DNA of 64,000 nt from Leishmania infantum JPCM5 (Eukaryota > Euglenozoa > Kinetoplastea > Trypanosomatida > Trypanosomatidae): NCBI RefSeq assembly GCF_000002875.2, contig NC_009419.2, positions 366,433 through 430,432 on the forward strand, given 5' to 3'. The stretch's first letter is position 1. Every line of letters begins with the position of its first letter. Shown piece by piece: positions 19,290 through 30,800 of the stretch. A program made the translations under genes and the position numbers. The notes below the pieces were generated by a model, which saw only the letters and a list, made by a program, of their open reading frames with translations, made no database searches and was not told the origin of the DNA.

Positions 19290-19873
19290 ACACACCTCGG
19301 TGCGTGGCGTCTCAGGGGCCAATACCCCGCTCTCTGTGAGGGGGGAAGTCGAGCAGCCCCCTACCCCCTATCCCCTGCCGACGCCGAATCACTTCGGGTG
19401 GTGGCAGGATCAAAATGCCCACAACATGGTAAAGCCAGAGCGATTCATCGCTACTGATGCCGGCGGTGCGGTTCTGGATGGCGTCGGAGAGACCTGCGAC
19501 AGTGAGCACGTTTGTACCATCCATGCGATGCGGAGAGTCGCATTGTGATTCGAATGCATCCCACCCGGCCCTCGCACTGCCTCCAGATGCGGGAGGCCTG
19601 AGCCACCCCCCAAGGGGGTTGCACCAGGGGTGGCGACCGGCACAATGGGAGCGGCTGTGAGGCGGCACTGCGAGGCGGGTGGGTGGGTAGGGCTCCATGC
19701 AGGGGCCGCGCTTCGATGGCTGGGTCGGCGCACTGCTGTAGCGCGTGTGTGTCTGCCACTGCCTCGCGCCACGCGATGAGATCTGTGGCAGGGCTGGGGG
19801 CAGCAGAGTGGCGTCGGACTCCTGCTGCACGGCAGAGAATGGACGCACATGCTGAAATGTGAAAAAAAAAAAA
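19290..19873 (+). mobile_element. SIDER-type degenerate retroposon, diverged copy
   Basis: The sequence aligns by eye with the two copies near 49.6 kb and 61.2 kb. Shared blocks include TGATGCCGGCGG / TGATGTCGGCTG, the GATGGCTGGGTCGGCGCACTG block, and GGGGGCAGCAGAGTGG. It ends in an A-rich tail (19861-19872). These are features of Leishmania short interspersed degenerate retroposons, many of which lie in 3' UTRs and can affect mRNA stability. It lies in sense orientation between the coiled-coil gene and the F-box gene. Confidence 0.78.
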
Positions 19874-20389
19874 GAAAGGTCGTCATAAGAGATCTGCTTC
19901 TCTTGTCGTTTCTACGATCACCTCGCTTTTCCGCCAATGTCCACCTTGGCTTTTCCGAGGTGCTCGTGCTTCACGCTCCACAAAGCCCTTCTCGATTCTC
20001 TTTGCCAAAGAAGCAGGTACACACAGACCGGGGCACGCAGACGCAGCAAACACAGAGACGCGCACAGGTAGCATGCGAGCAGGCACGGCCAGCACGCATA
20101 TTCCTCACACGCACATCCCACATAACAACGTCAAGAGAGGGAAACAATGTAACTAACTACTTACCAGCATAGCACATGCATTTCCTTAAGGTACGTGAGT
20201 GCACGTATAAATCGCCCCCTCATTATTTTGTCTTATGTATCTTTGTTTGTTCTGTGGTTGCTGTGTATCACGTGCTCTCTCGAGAGCTTCAAGCTTCACG
20301 TCTCACCGTTGCCGCATTCAGCACTTATCCGCATACAAGCACGCAAGGCGGCTTCGCCACGCCTTTCCGCCCTTGGCTCCGTAGCCGTG

Positions 20390-23300
20390 ATGAAAAACGT
20401 GCAAGGCCGCAGCCTCCGTGAATGCCGGCCTTCGCCACACGCACAGCGCCAGGGCGCCAGGCCTCCACCTTTCACCTCCAAGACTCGCACACGCACCTTT
20501 TCAAAGGAGCAGCCACGAAAGGGACGTGATGCGCGTCGCCAATCCTCTTCGCCGCATGGCACCCCGTCGCCTTCATCACCTGCCCCTCTCGCCGCAGCAT
20601 GTCCAAGCCAGAAGGCGCAGGCCGCTGCAGCCACTTTGACGGGCGGCAATGCCAGTGGCGCGCCGGCTGCGTTGGCCACCTCCTCCCCCACGCTGCTGGC
20701 AGCCGATGACTCCGAGGCAAAGGATGGCATGCGAAGGCCGACCTCGAGGCGGCCGAACTCAACCCCTGCAGAGGTTTCTCCTGGCGCTGGTGATGAAACA
20801 GCGCAGCGGAAGGGACCAACATGGCAGCAAAGCGCAGGTGACAGGAGCGCACCTCCAGCCGCACGATCGCGTATTGGGCGGCACCTGGCGCCACCGCGGC
20901 GAAAGTGCCGCGCGGCCTCGGCGTCGGCTTCTCCATCTCACGCCTCCTCCTCTCCCAGCGCATCCGACATGCAGTCCACCAGCTCGAGAACCTGCAGCAG
21001 CTCAAGCGACAGGGACGCTCGTGGGGTGTACAGGTCACTGCAACGTGATTCTCAGCGAAACCGGGGTCGCGGCGCGATGCCAGCAACGGCAGCCCATCCT
21101 TCTGCGTCGTCTGCAACTACGAAAGGCTCGAAAAAGTCGTGGCGTGCATCACAACAACAGCGAAAGCAGCATCGCGTGGTCGCGGGGGGAGCCTACTCCA
21201 GCACAAGCAGTATCAGCTCCTCATCGGCAACATCGCCAGATGGCACAGCGACCAAGTCAGCGAGAACCTCCAGCGATAGCTGGCTCAGCCGGCGGAGGTG
21301 CGCGAGCCAGAATGACGAAGGAAACGCCTTCCTTTCGCCCCCCACCTCTACATCGGTGGAGCCGATCTGTGCCTTCACGGATGTGCTGCCGCGCGACGTA
21401 TATCTACGCATTTGCGGTTTCCTGACTGAGGCGGACTGCTGCACGCTGCTCGAAGTAAGTCTGTGCATGCACGCCGCCATCACCAGCGCCGACAGCATCG
21501 TATGGCGCCACATGTGCGTGAATACGTGGATGTACAAGCAGGGATTTCAGACATTCATTCAACACGTAAGAGCGCTAGAGGTGTTGGCGCGCCAAGAGGA
21601 GCTCGAGGTTCAGGCGCTGCAGCAGCACATGCTCCTGTTGCGCGAGCAGGGCATTGTTTTCGGCGAGTCTGATGTGTCCGCCACATGCGACTGCACAACA
21701 GTGCTCATTCGTCGCCGGCAGCACGAACGCGCTCGGTGGATGGCGGCTGCAGCAGCAGGTGCCGCGGCCTCAACGCTCCACCGTTCGAGATTGACGAGCA
21801 AGTTGGGTAGCGCGACCGCCAGCGCGAGCAGCACAACGCAAACCGATAGTAGCTGCGTGATAAGCAGCGCCGGCGGCCGCCGGCGCTGCAAGAGCCGACG
21901 CTGTCACAGGAAAGCCAGGCGCAGCACCACCACAGCATCTACGCCACGACGCAGTGGAAACATCTGTGGTGCAGCAGCGAAACGGCCAACACACGCGGCA
22001 CGGTGGGCAGAACCATCATCACAGAGGCTGGACTCCCGCTCGACGGCAACCACGGCCACTTCAAGGACATTACGAAGCCGTCGCAAGTGCAGTGACGGCT
22101 TGCGTGACAGCGATGATACGTCTGAATCGCTGTCTCGCTCCTGCTCATCGCGGAGTTTGTCCTCGTCCGAGTCGTCGAAGGAAAAAACTTGCAACGGCAC
22201 ACACCACATACAGACGCACCCGCCGAGCCATCACAGCGCTGATGACTCTGCAGCCCCACTGCGCCCAGGCGGCTCTGACGCAGGCGAGAAAGCATACAGC
22301 GATACTGGTTGTTCGCCTCTGCCGCCGCCCCCTTCAAGCAGTCACGCGGACGCCTCGGCGGAGCCACGTGAGAAGGCGCGCGGTGGCTCTTCCGCGGCGC
22401 TACGCTCAACGAGTGCATCAGACGGCAGAGGAGATAATGCATACGAGTATCTGAGTACTGAGGACGGCGAGACAGAGGACAGAAGAGAGCGGCGGGTGCG
22501 CATTCGCCTGCCAGAGGCCGAGGCTGATGACGAAGGCAACGCGAACCTGACAGATACGTCTGTGCTCGCCGTACGCTCTCGTAGCGGTTCTCGTCACCGC
22601 AGGCGCAGTCGCCGCTCTCTCTCCGGCAGTCTGCTGCCCCCGGCTCACGGCTATCGTCACCATCACCGACACGATGGTTCGTCACGGCAGCAACAGCAGC
22701 CGCCACGCAGCCGGTACCGCCGCAGCCACCGCGAGAAACGGCGCAAGCCCGCTCGCCAGCGTCGACGGAAGCGTGGCCGCAGTCGAGGTCCGCGCTCGAC
22801 TGGCGGCGGCGGCAGCCGGCACCGCTCTCAGCTGCACCGCGGTCAAGGCCGCCAGCACCGCTCATCGCACCAGCATCACCACAATCCCAAAGCAACGAAG
22901 AGTTCGCGGCGGCGGCGACGTCGTCAGCGCAACGCCGCCGCAGCTGCGGCTGCCGCTGCACAGGCTGATCGCGACGGCGGCAGCGCAAGCTTCTACGCAT
23001 CTTCTCAGAATGCCGCGGTGGGTGGCGGAATCAGCACCTACTTTTACCAGACAGCAACATATGAGGCCATCAAGAGCACCACCCCGGTGCTAGAAGCGCA
23101 GCACATCGCACCCTCCATGGTTCCCTTTAAGCTCGGAGGTAGGCAGACACCTTCAGTGAGCGGCGCAGAGGCTGTCGTGATTCAAAGTCGCGGAACGGCG
23201 CAACGAAATCCGCACCAGCCTCGCGGTAGCGAAGTACACGCGTGCGAGGCGTATGCCGCCGGTGCCCTCGCGCAGCCAGCATCCCCACTGGACAGCGGCA

Positions 23301-26300
23301 GCGATGCGGCTCAGAGGACGGTGTCGGCATCTCCGAAAACGGGCTCAGCCTCTCAACAGGTGACGTCACCCCAAACAGCAACCACTGCGCCCAGTGCTGC
23401 TACGGCATTCGGCACAGGCGCCAACGAGGAAAGGCTTTACTGGTGGCAGTTGACGCCTGAGGCTCGGCAACTTCAGCTTCGCCGCATGCAACAGCTTGAG
23501 CTACAGCAGCAGCTGGCGGCATCCAGCGGTGAGCTCACGACGCGAACAACGCCGTCTTTGCGGGACGGGGATGAGCTGGCAGATGAAGCGGCGCTGCGGG
23601 AGTGGGACGAGCTGGAAGCCTCCTCCTTAGGATCGTCGAGCGGCACCATCTACGAGGAAGATGCAGACGCGAGTCGGGAAGGCGACAGGGAAGAGGGGTA
23701 CAGCGATGGAAACGGCGCTTCCGTCATCTCTGACGATACCGAGGGGAGGAGCGAGCGCAGCACCAACGAAGACGAGGACGAAGGGGAAGGTAGCACCGAC
23801 AGCAGCGATTATCGTCATCGCCGTCGTCGCAGTCGCAAGTTGTGGCGGACTCAGAGCAGGTCGACAAGGCGATCAGTCACCAGTGACGAAACCACGTCGA
23901 CGACGGCGCCTTGCCGCCTCTCGTGCCGCCAACGGCACGGTGGTGAGTCAAGCACTTCCTCGTCCTCCTGCTGCTCGAGCCGCCTTCACGCTGCCCCTCC
24001 CTCCCTCGTCAATGGCGAAAGCACCGCCTCTGAGTGCGGGGTCGACAGTGAGAAAGAGCGGTGGATGCGCACAGGCGTACGCGGAGCCGCATCTTTGCCG
24101 CATCAACGGTGCAAGTCGAGCGATGCCACCGACAGCCGTAGCAGGGGCAATGGCAATGACGATGACGATGGCGCTGGTGGCGGTACATCCGAGGGTACCG
24201 CCGACAGGTACGATTCCGACGAAGGCGCGACAGCTGCGTCCAGCACGACTGCGTCTGTCGTAAGTCAGGCGGACAACAAACTCATAGCAGATAGCAGCAG
24301 CAAGAGCAGTAGCGGCAAGCGAGTGCTCCCTCGCGTGCGCCGCAGCGGTCACCCCTATGCTTCACTTGGCATCTCCGTGGGGGCTTTAGTGCCCTCCTCG
24401 TCCAGATTAGCGATTCGCGCGGAGCGGCGTGTTGCCAAGGCCTTGGAGAAGCGTTACGAAGGCATTGAGGAGGCGATGGTGATTACGCGCTCCAAGAGCG
24501 TGCTCATCCACACGCTGGCGCGGCAAACTCACGCACACCTGCCGCGCCTTCTCGCAGCAGCGCAGCGACAGCATCGGTTGATGAACACGCTACCCGCTGC
24601 TGCAGCTGCCCACCACGCCGACCCCTCTCTCGTGTCTCCTACCGTTGCTTTGCATCGTGGAGCTCCGGACTTCTCCGAGGTAGCCTCGGCACCGACAGCG
24701 CGTGCCATCATTCTGATCGGGGCCGGCAGCAGTGGCTTCAGCGGCTGTGGAGCATCGACAACGCTGCCGGCGGCCGCCTCGCTAGCTGCCCCGCCAGCAT
24801 CGCACCTCCTCTCCTCTCTTGACAATTCTTTTGCCACTGTCGCAACAGCGGCCTTGGCCGTGCCCGCGTCGCCGCTATACCAGCTCGCTCGCAGCAGCAG
24901 CTCTAACGCCCTGACCAGCTCAAACGGTGAACGCGGCGGCGGTTTGAGCGGCATGTTGCCCTGCCAAGGCAACCCTCACTCTTCTCCACCCTCCACGAGT
25001 ACTGCTAGCCTAGCTGCAGACACGGTGGGCAACGGCGGCGGCGTTGCAACCGCACCTCGCGCACCCCTACAAGGCCTTTTGGCGCGCCATCGCATGGCCG
25101 CCACAGAAGTTGTTGCCGTCGGTGACAACGGTGTCAGGGGAGGTGCACCGTCCAGCGCTGGCGGCGCACCGCTGCAACCAACGAACGACGACGAGGCTGT
25201 CGACGACGACGACGAGGAGCAGCTCGCCCCCGTTTCGTGGAAGTTCGCCTTCTTCATGTCTCGCCGCGAGGCGCAACGAGTGAAGATCACCCTGCAAGAT
25301 CTGATAGAGGGGATGTGGGTGGTGTGCTTCCGTAGCAGCGGCCGAACTCACCCAATCCGCTTCGTCGGACAGCACCAAGTCTTCGTATATCCACCCCTCC
25401 CCACAACAGAAGAAGAGGAAGAGCAGCGACTGCAACAGAACGGTCTGGAATCGAGCGAGGCTGGTCACGCCACCGCAACGGCGGATGCAACCAGCGCGAC
25501 CTCGGCAGCGCCTCCGTTGCCCTTTCACATTCTGCAAGGTGGTGCGCAGCTGGTGGTGCACCAGTTTCCGCCCATGAAAGTAATGCGGCGGAACGGTGCA
25601 GCGCCGGGGAATGCTGCTGCTGGTGGCACGCTGGCGGCGGTGGCACCAGTTTCCTCGGCCAATGCTCCGGCGGCAGCAGCGGTGACGCCAGCAATGATGG
25701 CGGAGAGGCGGTTTGCTGCAGAGCCGCAAGCGACCTTGCGCAAGCTGCGACTGCGCATGCTATCATCTGCCGCACATGGCGCAGCCACATTCGAGGCGAT
25801 GCCATACGGCGACGTCATGGGTGACTTCGCCGCCGCCGGCTGTGCTGTCGATGGCGAGCACAACAGGGGTTCTGGCAGAGGCTTTGGCTGCCGAGACTGC
25901 ACCTCGTACGACTCGCATGGCGCCGCTGCTGTCTCTTCCACGGCCACAACGAACGATGTGCGCCGCGTCATTGCGCAAGGACTGGGGTTTTGTGCCGCGT
26001 ACATGAAGGAGGCGCTTGGCCAACTTCCTGTTAGGCCAGAGGAGGAGCACACCAGTGAAGAGGAAGGTGCAACGACGCGCCGCGGATGCAACACCGCCCC
26101 CTCTCGAGCTAAAACGCGACGATTTTTCTACGGCCCACTGACGCAGCGCGAGTACGAGGCCCAGCAGCGGCGTGAATTGTGCTTTGCACCGGGCGGGGGC
26201 GGCGATGTGTTGAATGATTGGGGCTGGACGATCACGAGTCAGTACGTGAAGATCTTTTCTTTGGACATCACCGCACCCTTGTATGTGAAGCGGCTGCAGC

Positions 26301-26365
26301 GGGTTGCTGATGTAGAGGTTATCGGCCGTAATCACGGCGGGGAGCGCCGCACAGGTAATTCGTAG
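20390..26365 (+). CDS. Very large F-box protein, 1991 aa
   Basis: The first ATG is at 20390 (MKNVQGRSL). A disordered Ser/Arg/Pro-rich N-terminus precedes an F-box at about residues 328-378 (LPRDVYLRICGFLTEADC, then SIVWRHMCVNTW). A short heptad-like segment follows. Residues from about 450 to 1600 are mostly low complexity: Arg/Ser, His and Gln runs, acidic patches and poly-Ala. A conserved-looking C-terminal domain begins at about 1613 (SWKFAFFMSRREAQRVKI, then LIEGMWVVCFRSSGRTHPIRF) and continues, broken by insertions, to the end (DWGWTITSQYVKIFSLDI). F-box proteins usually tether Skp1-Cullin1 ubiquitin ligases to a substrate; the C-terminal domain is the likely substrate or partner module (inference). 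The size and the disorder are unusual for the family. Confidence 0.85.
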   Translation: MKNVQGRSLRECRPSPHAQRQGARPPPFTSKTRTRTFSKEQPRKGRDARRQSSSPHGTPSPSSPAPLAAACPSQKAQAAAATLTGGNASGAPAALATSSPTLLAADDSEAKDGMRRPTSRRPNSTPAEVSPGAGDETAQRKGPTWQQSAGDRSAPPAARSRIGRHLAPPRRKCRAASASASPSHASSSPSASDMQSTSSRTCSSSSDRDARGVYRSLQRDSQRNRGRGAMPATAAHPSASSATTKGSKKSWRASQQQRKQHRVVAGGAYSSTSSISSSSATSPDGTATKSARTSSDSWLSRRRCASQNDEGNAFLSPPTSTSVEPICAFTDVLPRDVYLRICGFLTEADCCTLLEVSLCMHAAITSADSIVWRHMCVNTWMYKQGFQTFIQHVRALEVLARQEELEVQALQQHMLLLREQGIVFGESDVSATCDCTTVLIRRRQHERARWMAAAAAGAAASTLHRSRLTSKLGSATASASSTTQTDSSCVISSAGGRRRCKSRRCHRKARRSTTTASTPRRSGNICGAAAKRPTHAARWAEPSSQRLDSRSTATTATSRTLRSRRKCSDGLRDSDDTSESLSRSCSSRSLSSSESSKEKTCNGTHHIQTHPPSHHSADDSAAPLRPGGSDAGEKAYSDTGCSPLPPPPSSSHADASAEPREKARGGSSAALRSTSASDGRGDNAYEYLSTEDGETEDRRERRVRIRLPEAEADDEGNANLTDTSVLAVRSRSGSRHRRRSRRSLSGSLLPPAHGYRHHHRHDGSSRQQQQPPRSRYRRSHREKRRKPARQRRRKRGRSRGPRSTGGGGSRHRSQLHRGQGRQHRSSHQHHHNPKATKSSRRRRRRQRNAAAAAAAAAQADRDGGSASFYASSQNAAVGGGISTYFYQTATYEAIKSTTPVLEAQHIAPSMVPFKLGGRQTPSVSGAEAVVIQSRGTAQRNPHQPRGSEVHACEAYAAGALAQPASPLDSGSDAAQRTVSASPKTGSASQQVTSPQTATTAPSAATAFGTGANEERLYWWQLTPEARQLQLRRMQQLELQQQLAASSGELTTRTTPSLRDGDELADEAALREWDELEASSLGSSSGTIYEEDADASREGDREEGYSDGNGASVISDDTEGRSERSTNEDEDEGEGSTDSSDYRHRRRRSRKLWRTQSRSTRRSVTSDETTSTTAPCRLSCRQRHGGESSTSSSSCCSSRLHAAPPSLVNGESTASECGVDSEKERWMRTGVRGAASLPHQRCKSSDATDSRSRGNGNDDDDGAGGGTSEGTADRYDSDEGATAASSTTASVVSQADNKLIADSSSKSSSGKRVLPRVRRSGHPYASLGISVGALVPSSSRLAIRAERRVAKALEKRYEGIEEAMVITRSKSVLIHTLARQTHAHLPRLLAAAQRQHRLMNTLPAAAAAHHADPSLVSPTVALHRGAPDFSEVASAPTARAIILIGAGSSGFSGCGASTTLPAAASLAAPPASHLLSSLDNSFATVATAALAVPASPLYQLARSSSSNALTSSNGERGGGLSGMLPCQGNPHSSPPSTSTASLAADTVGNGGGVATAPRAPLQGLLARHRMAATEVVAVGDNGVRGGAPSSAGGAPLQPTNDDEAVDDDDEEQLAPVSWKFAFFMSRREAQRVKITLQDLIEGMWVVCFRSSGRTHPIRFVGQHQVFVYPPLPTTEEEEEQRLQQNGLESSEAGHATATADATSATSAAPPLPFHILQGGAQLVVHQFPPMKVMRRNGAAPGNAAAGGTLAAVAPVSSANAPAAAAVTPAMMAERRFAAEPQATLRKLRLRMLSSAAHGAATFEAMPYGDVMGDFAAAGCAVDGEHNRGSGRGFGCRDCTSYDSHGAAAVSSTATTNDVRRVIAQGLGFCAAYMKEALGQLPVRPEEEHTSEEEGATTRRGCNTAPSRAKTRRFFYGPLTQREYEAQQRRELCFAPGGGGDVLNDWGWTITSQYVKIFSLDITAPLYVKRLQRVADVEVIGRNHGGERRTGNS

Positions 26366-27870
26366 TCAAGGGCACGTAAGTCCTTGGGTTGCGGATAACG
26401 GGTGGGAAGTATGCATGAAGTAGCCGGGCCAGGTGCGCAGACGTCAAATGGCTGAGCGCATTTGTTTGAGTGGCACGCAACGTCTGATCGTGACTCTGGC
26501 GCCAATGGATGTAATTCGCCACTCCTTGTTCCTCCTCCTCCGCACTTCATAGTGCTTTCACATGACCAGTCTTTGCTTTTCTCTTTCGTATTTGTTGGGA
26601 GTGAGTCTCTGCTGTATCTGCGTGTGCGTGTGTGTGTCTAGGATTCGTCTCTGTTGTATTTAGTTGCTGTTGCGCGCTTTTTCGTGGATGCGGATCTTAG
26701 GATTGGGGTGAGCGGGTGAATGACGGCTGCTCTGCTGTTGCATGGAGTTCAGTAATGAACGCTGAAAACACGAATGAAGGAAAGTAGAAAGAGGGCACAG
26801 ACCCGCATCAACAAATGATAGCAGAATGTAATTTGCTTCTTCTGCTGATCAGCAGCAACCCTGATTGAGCGGCACCTACTCATCGTGCGTGCATGTATCC
26901 CCTTGCGCACTTAAATGTGGAAAGCCCCCGCTGTGGCGTCACCCCACCCGCCGCCAGCCTACTCACCTGGTTCTTGTCATCAGCTCATCTTCCTCGCCGG
27001 CCTTCCCTCTGCTGCACACGTCATGCGCATACACCCCCTACCCCCATCATGTGGCGCTCGCTTCCCTTCCCTCCCTAAGTAGGCGATCACCGTCCTTTGT
27101 TCCTCCTTTGTTTTTCGTTTGACATTTCTCCCATTGACGACTCTACTCCTGCATCGTTCGGCTGTTTTTTTTTTTTATTCCGTTGACGCATGTGTCTGCC
27201 CATTCTTAGTTTCGCCATTTGCCGCTGTTGTTGTTGCCAGCCATCTACCCCCCCCCCACGACCCTGCATGTATGGCTGTTGCTCCTAGCGAGCCTGCAGA
27301 GCATCTGTCGCCCTTTGCGCACATACACACACACGCATACGCACTCTCCTCTCTCGTGCTCCTCCTCGCAGCTTTTGTTGTTATTGTCTATCTCCTTTTT
27401 ATTCTCTGTAGAGTAGCGCCCTTCCTCCCTCCCTCTCTTGTGGGTATGCCTGTGACTACTCCCCTTCACACGCAAACGCACATTTGTGTTCTTGTAGCTG
27501 GATTTGTCACTTGAAGGTCCATTAGAAGCTGCTGTGCACGTCATCGCCGACTCACCGCTGCCCCCCCCCATCCCTTCCTCTCCTCTGCCTCTCCGCCCCT
27601 TGCGCGCACGTGCTTCTCCGCACTCTCCTCCTCTCTCTCTCCCTCTTGTGTTCTTTTGTTGTTGTTTCGACTGTCAAGTCCTCGCCTCTGTCTCGACGCG
27701 TTCGATGCATGCCTCCGTACTCGTCTGCTTTCTCGGGTCTTTCTGCGTCTCTTCCTTCCGTTTAACGTCTCGTCACCAGCGTGCCTGTCCTCCACACCTT
27801 CCCCCTCCCCCTGCTCTCTCCACCCTGTCTGGCGGACAAGCACGAGAAGTCGCCGGAGACGCCATCCATC
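26366..27870. other. Intergenic region, strongly pyrimidine-rich 3' half
   Basis: No gene is seen. From about 26990 to 27870 the + strand is dominated by C and T, with C runs near 27250 and 27563 and a T run near 27166-27175. This gives several candidate polypyrimidine tracts for the 1349-aa gene. Confidence 0.65.
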
Positions 27871-30800
27871 ATGAACACCACTGTGGATGTGGCTGCCTGG
27901 CCGATCGGGCAAACTAGTTCGGATCGCAGTAGCAGCAGCAGCAGCGGTTTTCCACTCGCCATCTGCCTGCACCGGTACCTGCGGTGGCTCGGGCAGCTCC
28001 ACGGCACCATCGACGCCGTCAGCGACGATGCCTACACACTCGACCGTCTTCTTTGCCAAGGGGTGCTTCCGCTCCGTCAGCGTACTGGCGTCGCACCCAC
28101 CCTGGCGGAAGCGCGATTGTGCGCCGCTGTTTGCGCGCTGCTCATCGGAGACACCGCGGCACAGTCGGCGCGCCCGCAGGAAAACATGCGGGCGACGTCA
28201 GCAACAACGACCGGGGGCGGGTATAGCGCAGCAAGTCTCAGGAGTGCTGCCTTTTCACCACCAATTGTGCACACCGAGGCCCCCTCCTGCCCGTGTCGCG
28301 TCTACTTTGAGCAGCAGCAGCGAGAGGTGGAGAGTCGTCGTCTTTCGCTCAGTCGGCGAAGCAGCCAAGAGGACGACGACAAGGAAATCCACGCGGGGCA
28401 TGCGGCCACCATCAGCAGTGCCAGTGGCAGCGATGACGAGAGCAAGGATTGTGCGGTGCACCTCAGTGCAACTATGTCCCATTTACCGGCCAGGTTGAAG
28501 GATGTCTCACGCGACGTTGATAACACCGGCAGCAGTGGCGGGCTGGCAGGTGCGCTACTCGCACACACGGTGACGCTTGGTTGCAGCCGAAGCAGTTCCA
28601 GTCCTCGTGGAGATGTCGCCGCTTTTGGAAGGAAGGTGCGCGCCGGCTCGCGCCCGTCAGTCGCGCCGTCCCAGCCGGTGCCTCTCCTCCTTCCTGTCGC
28701 TGCAGCCACGCCTTCTTCTGCCGCTTTGGTTGAACTCCGCAGCGATGCACCACAGGCGAATTCTAATGGAGACGCACAACGCCATCAGCGTGGTGGCCGC
28801 GAAGGCAGTGACTCCTCTGCTGCTTCATTTTTTCGGCCACGCCCCATGCCCGTTGGCGCTGACACCCGAGCGCACCGCACTCTCCACCCCATGCTGGCCC
28901 ACGTCAGGCCCGAAGATGTTCGACGCTGCTCGCTCTGCAGCGCGCAGGTGCTGCTCGAGAGCGCGTGGCATGCTATATATCAGATGAGCTTACTGACGCT
29001 GTTGAGCGCTGCCCCCTCCATGGCCGCTCCGCTACCGCTGCCACCTCCAGATGTCCTGCGCATGCACCCGGCCGAGGCCCTCCTGCTGTTGTACCAGTGC
29101 GCTCAACGGTGCTTCGTGTCGGGCATTATCATGGCGACGTCTGTTGGTCTACCAGCATCCTCGGTGAGAGGTGGTTCATCCTCGCCGCAGGGAGACGTGA
29201 GCGCACAGTCGCTAAGCGCACTGGATGTGCTGCGCGGTGGCCACGGTGGTGAGGCTGCCACTACCGCTGGCCTTTCTGAGCAGCAGCAGCAGCAGCAGCG
29301 GCGCACCACTGAAGAGGGTGTGCTCGCAGGGCTTGCAGGCGGCCTGCTTTGCGTAGTGGAAGGCGTCATTGGCACAGCTGCTCCACAGCTGTGGCCGCGC
29401 GCGACCACAGGTGCGTCGGTGAAACAGGCAGTGGAGGACATCATGGGCGATGCGCTGAGGCTACGCTTTGGGCTCTTCCACACTATTTTTGTGATCCTTA
29501 CCACCGAAGACGGCAGCCGCGCGGCACTGGAGAATCTGGCAACTGTCTGTGGTGAGCTACTAGCATGTCTGCAGCGTCTTACATTCTGGCACCAGAAGGG
29601 CCTCGTATCGTCCGAGTCCTCATCACGCTCCTTCTCGCTGGCGCAGAGGAGCGATGGGGACACTCACCTCCCTGAGGGCGATGAACAGGGGATGATAAGC
29701 AGCAAGGAAGCCTCAGGGGAGGCCGCTGATGCTGTGGCTGCGGAAAAGCTGCCGTCATCATCGACCTCTGTGGACGCTAATCCTATCGACGCGGCCCATG
29801 AAGCGCTCACCCAGGCATTCGCGCTTCTCGACGTCCCTCACACCACTGCAGGTGGCGTTGGCGACGTCATCGACGGCAAAGCCATGACTGTTTTGATGGA
29901 GGATATAAGCGTTCTGTGCTGCGTCGCGGCCCTCGTCGGATCCTTCGCAAGGCTGGTCCACACGCGCGAGATGTTAGCGAGTGTAGCTGCCGATGCATTA
30001 CTGTCCGCATCGAAGCCCGCCTTCCCCTCCTCGCAGTTGTCGTCCTCGCCGCTACTGTCACTGCATCATAACAGCCTCCTCCTCGACTGTCATGTCTATC
30101 CGTGTCTTCAGCGACTTCAGAGCTCTATTCGAGGAGACTGCAGTGTGCAAGCGCGCCATCTTATCGCCCTGTGGTGGTTACTGCGTGCAGAAACCGTGCG
30201 GCACTGGGTGTGGGCAGCAACGAGCGGGCCGTCTCACGTGCAGGGCTGCAGCACCTTGGACACGGCAGAGGAGTTGCACTCGACAGAGGGCTCCGCGTTG
30301 CATGTTTTAGGCGTCAACATCACATTGTACGAGGACCTGAAACGTGACGCGCAGCCGATTCAAAAGCAGCAGCGTCAGCACTGGCCCCAGTGGCTCAAGG
30401 ATGCCTCTCGAGCAGCGGTGCGCGCGAGCGATGTAGCAAATGAATTTCTTGGGCTCACCCTCATCCAGGCCTGGTCCTCCGCCTCCTCACCACTTGTGAA
30501 GAAGTCGCCGTCGCCGGTAATGTCCGACGCATCGATGGCCGCGCCTCTGCGCTGGCGGTTGCCGGCGTCTTCGGCGCCGCCCTTGTCACCGCAGACGCCC
30601 GGCGCCTTCCTCCCTTTGCCGTGGATTCGCCTGTGGCTGCTACTGTGTCCTCCGTTGTTCCGCATCTCGCCCGCCGACGTCGTCGCACTACGCCAAAGAG
30701 TTCAGCGGCAGCCGCAGCACGGAGAGGAGGAGGCGCCGACGGCGTTTGGGGTGCCGACCACAGCAAACCGCGGCGCGGTGCCGGTCGAAACTAAAAGAAG

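Larger units (their letters stand above)
18443..20389. other. Intergenic region carrying a SIDER and TA microsatellite
   Basis: This 1.9-kb gap contains a TA-rich microsatellite (19135-19186) and a SIDER-type element (about 19290-19873). It lies upstream of the F-box gene, whose frame is open from 20195 without an ATG until 20390. Confidence 0.75.
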
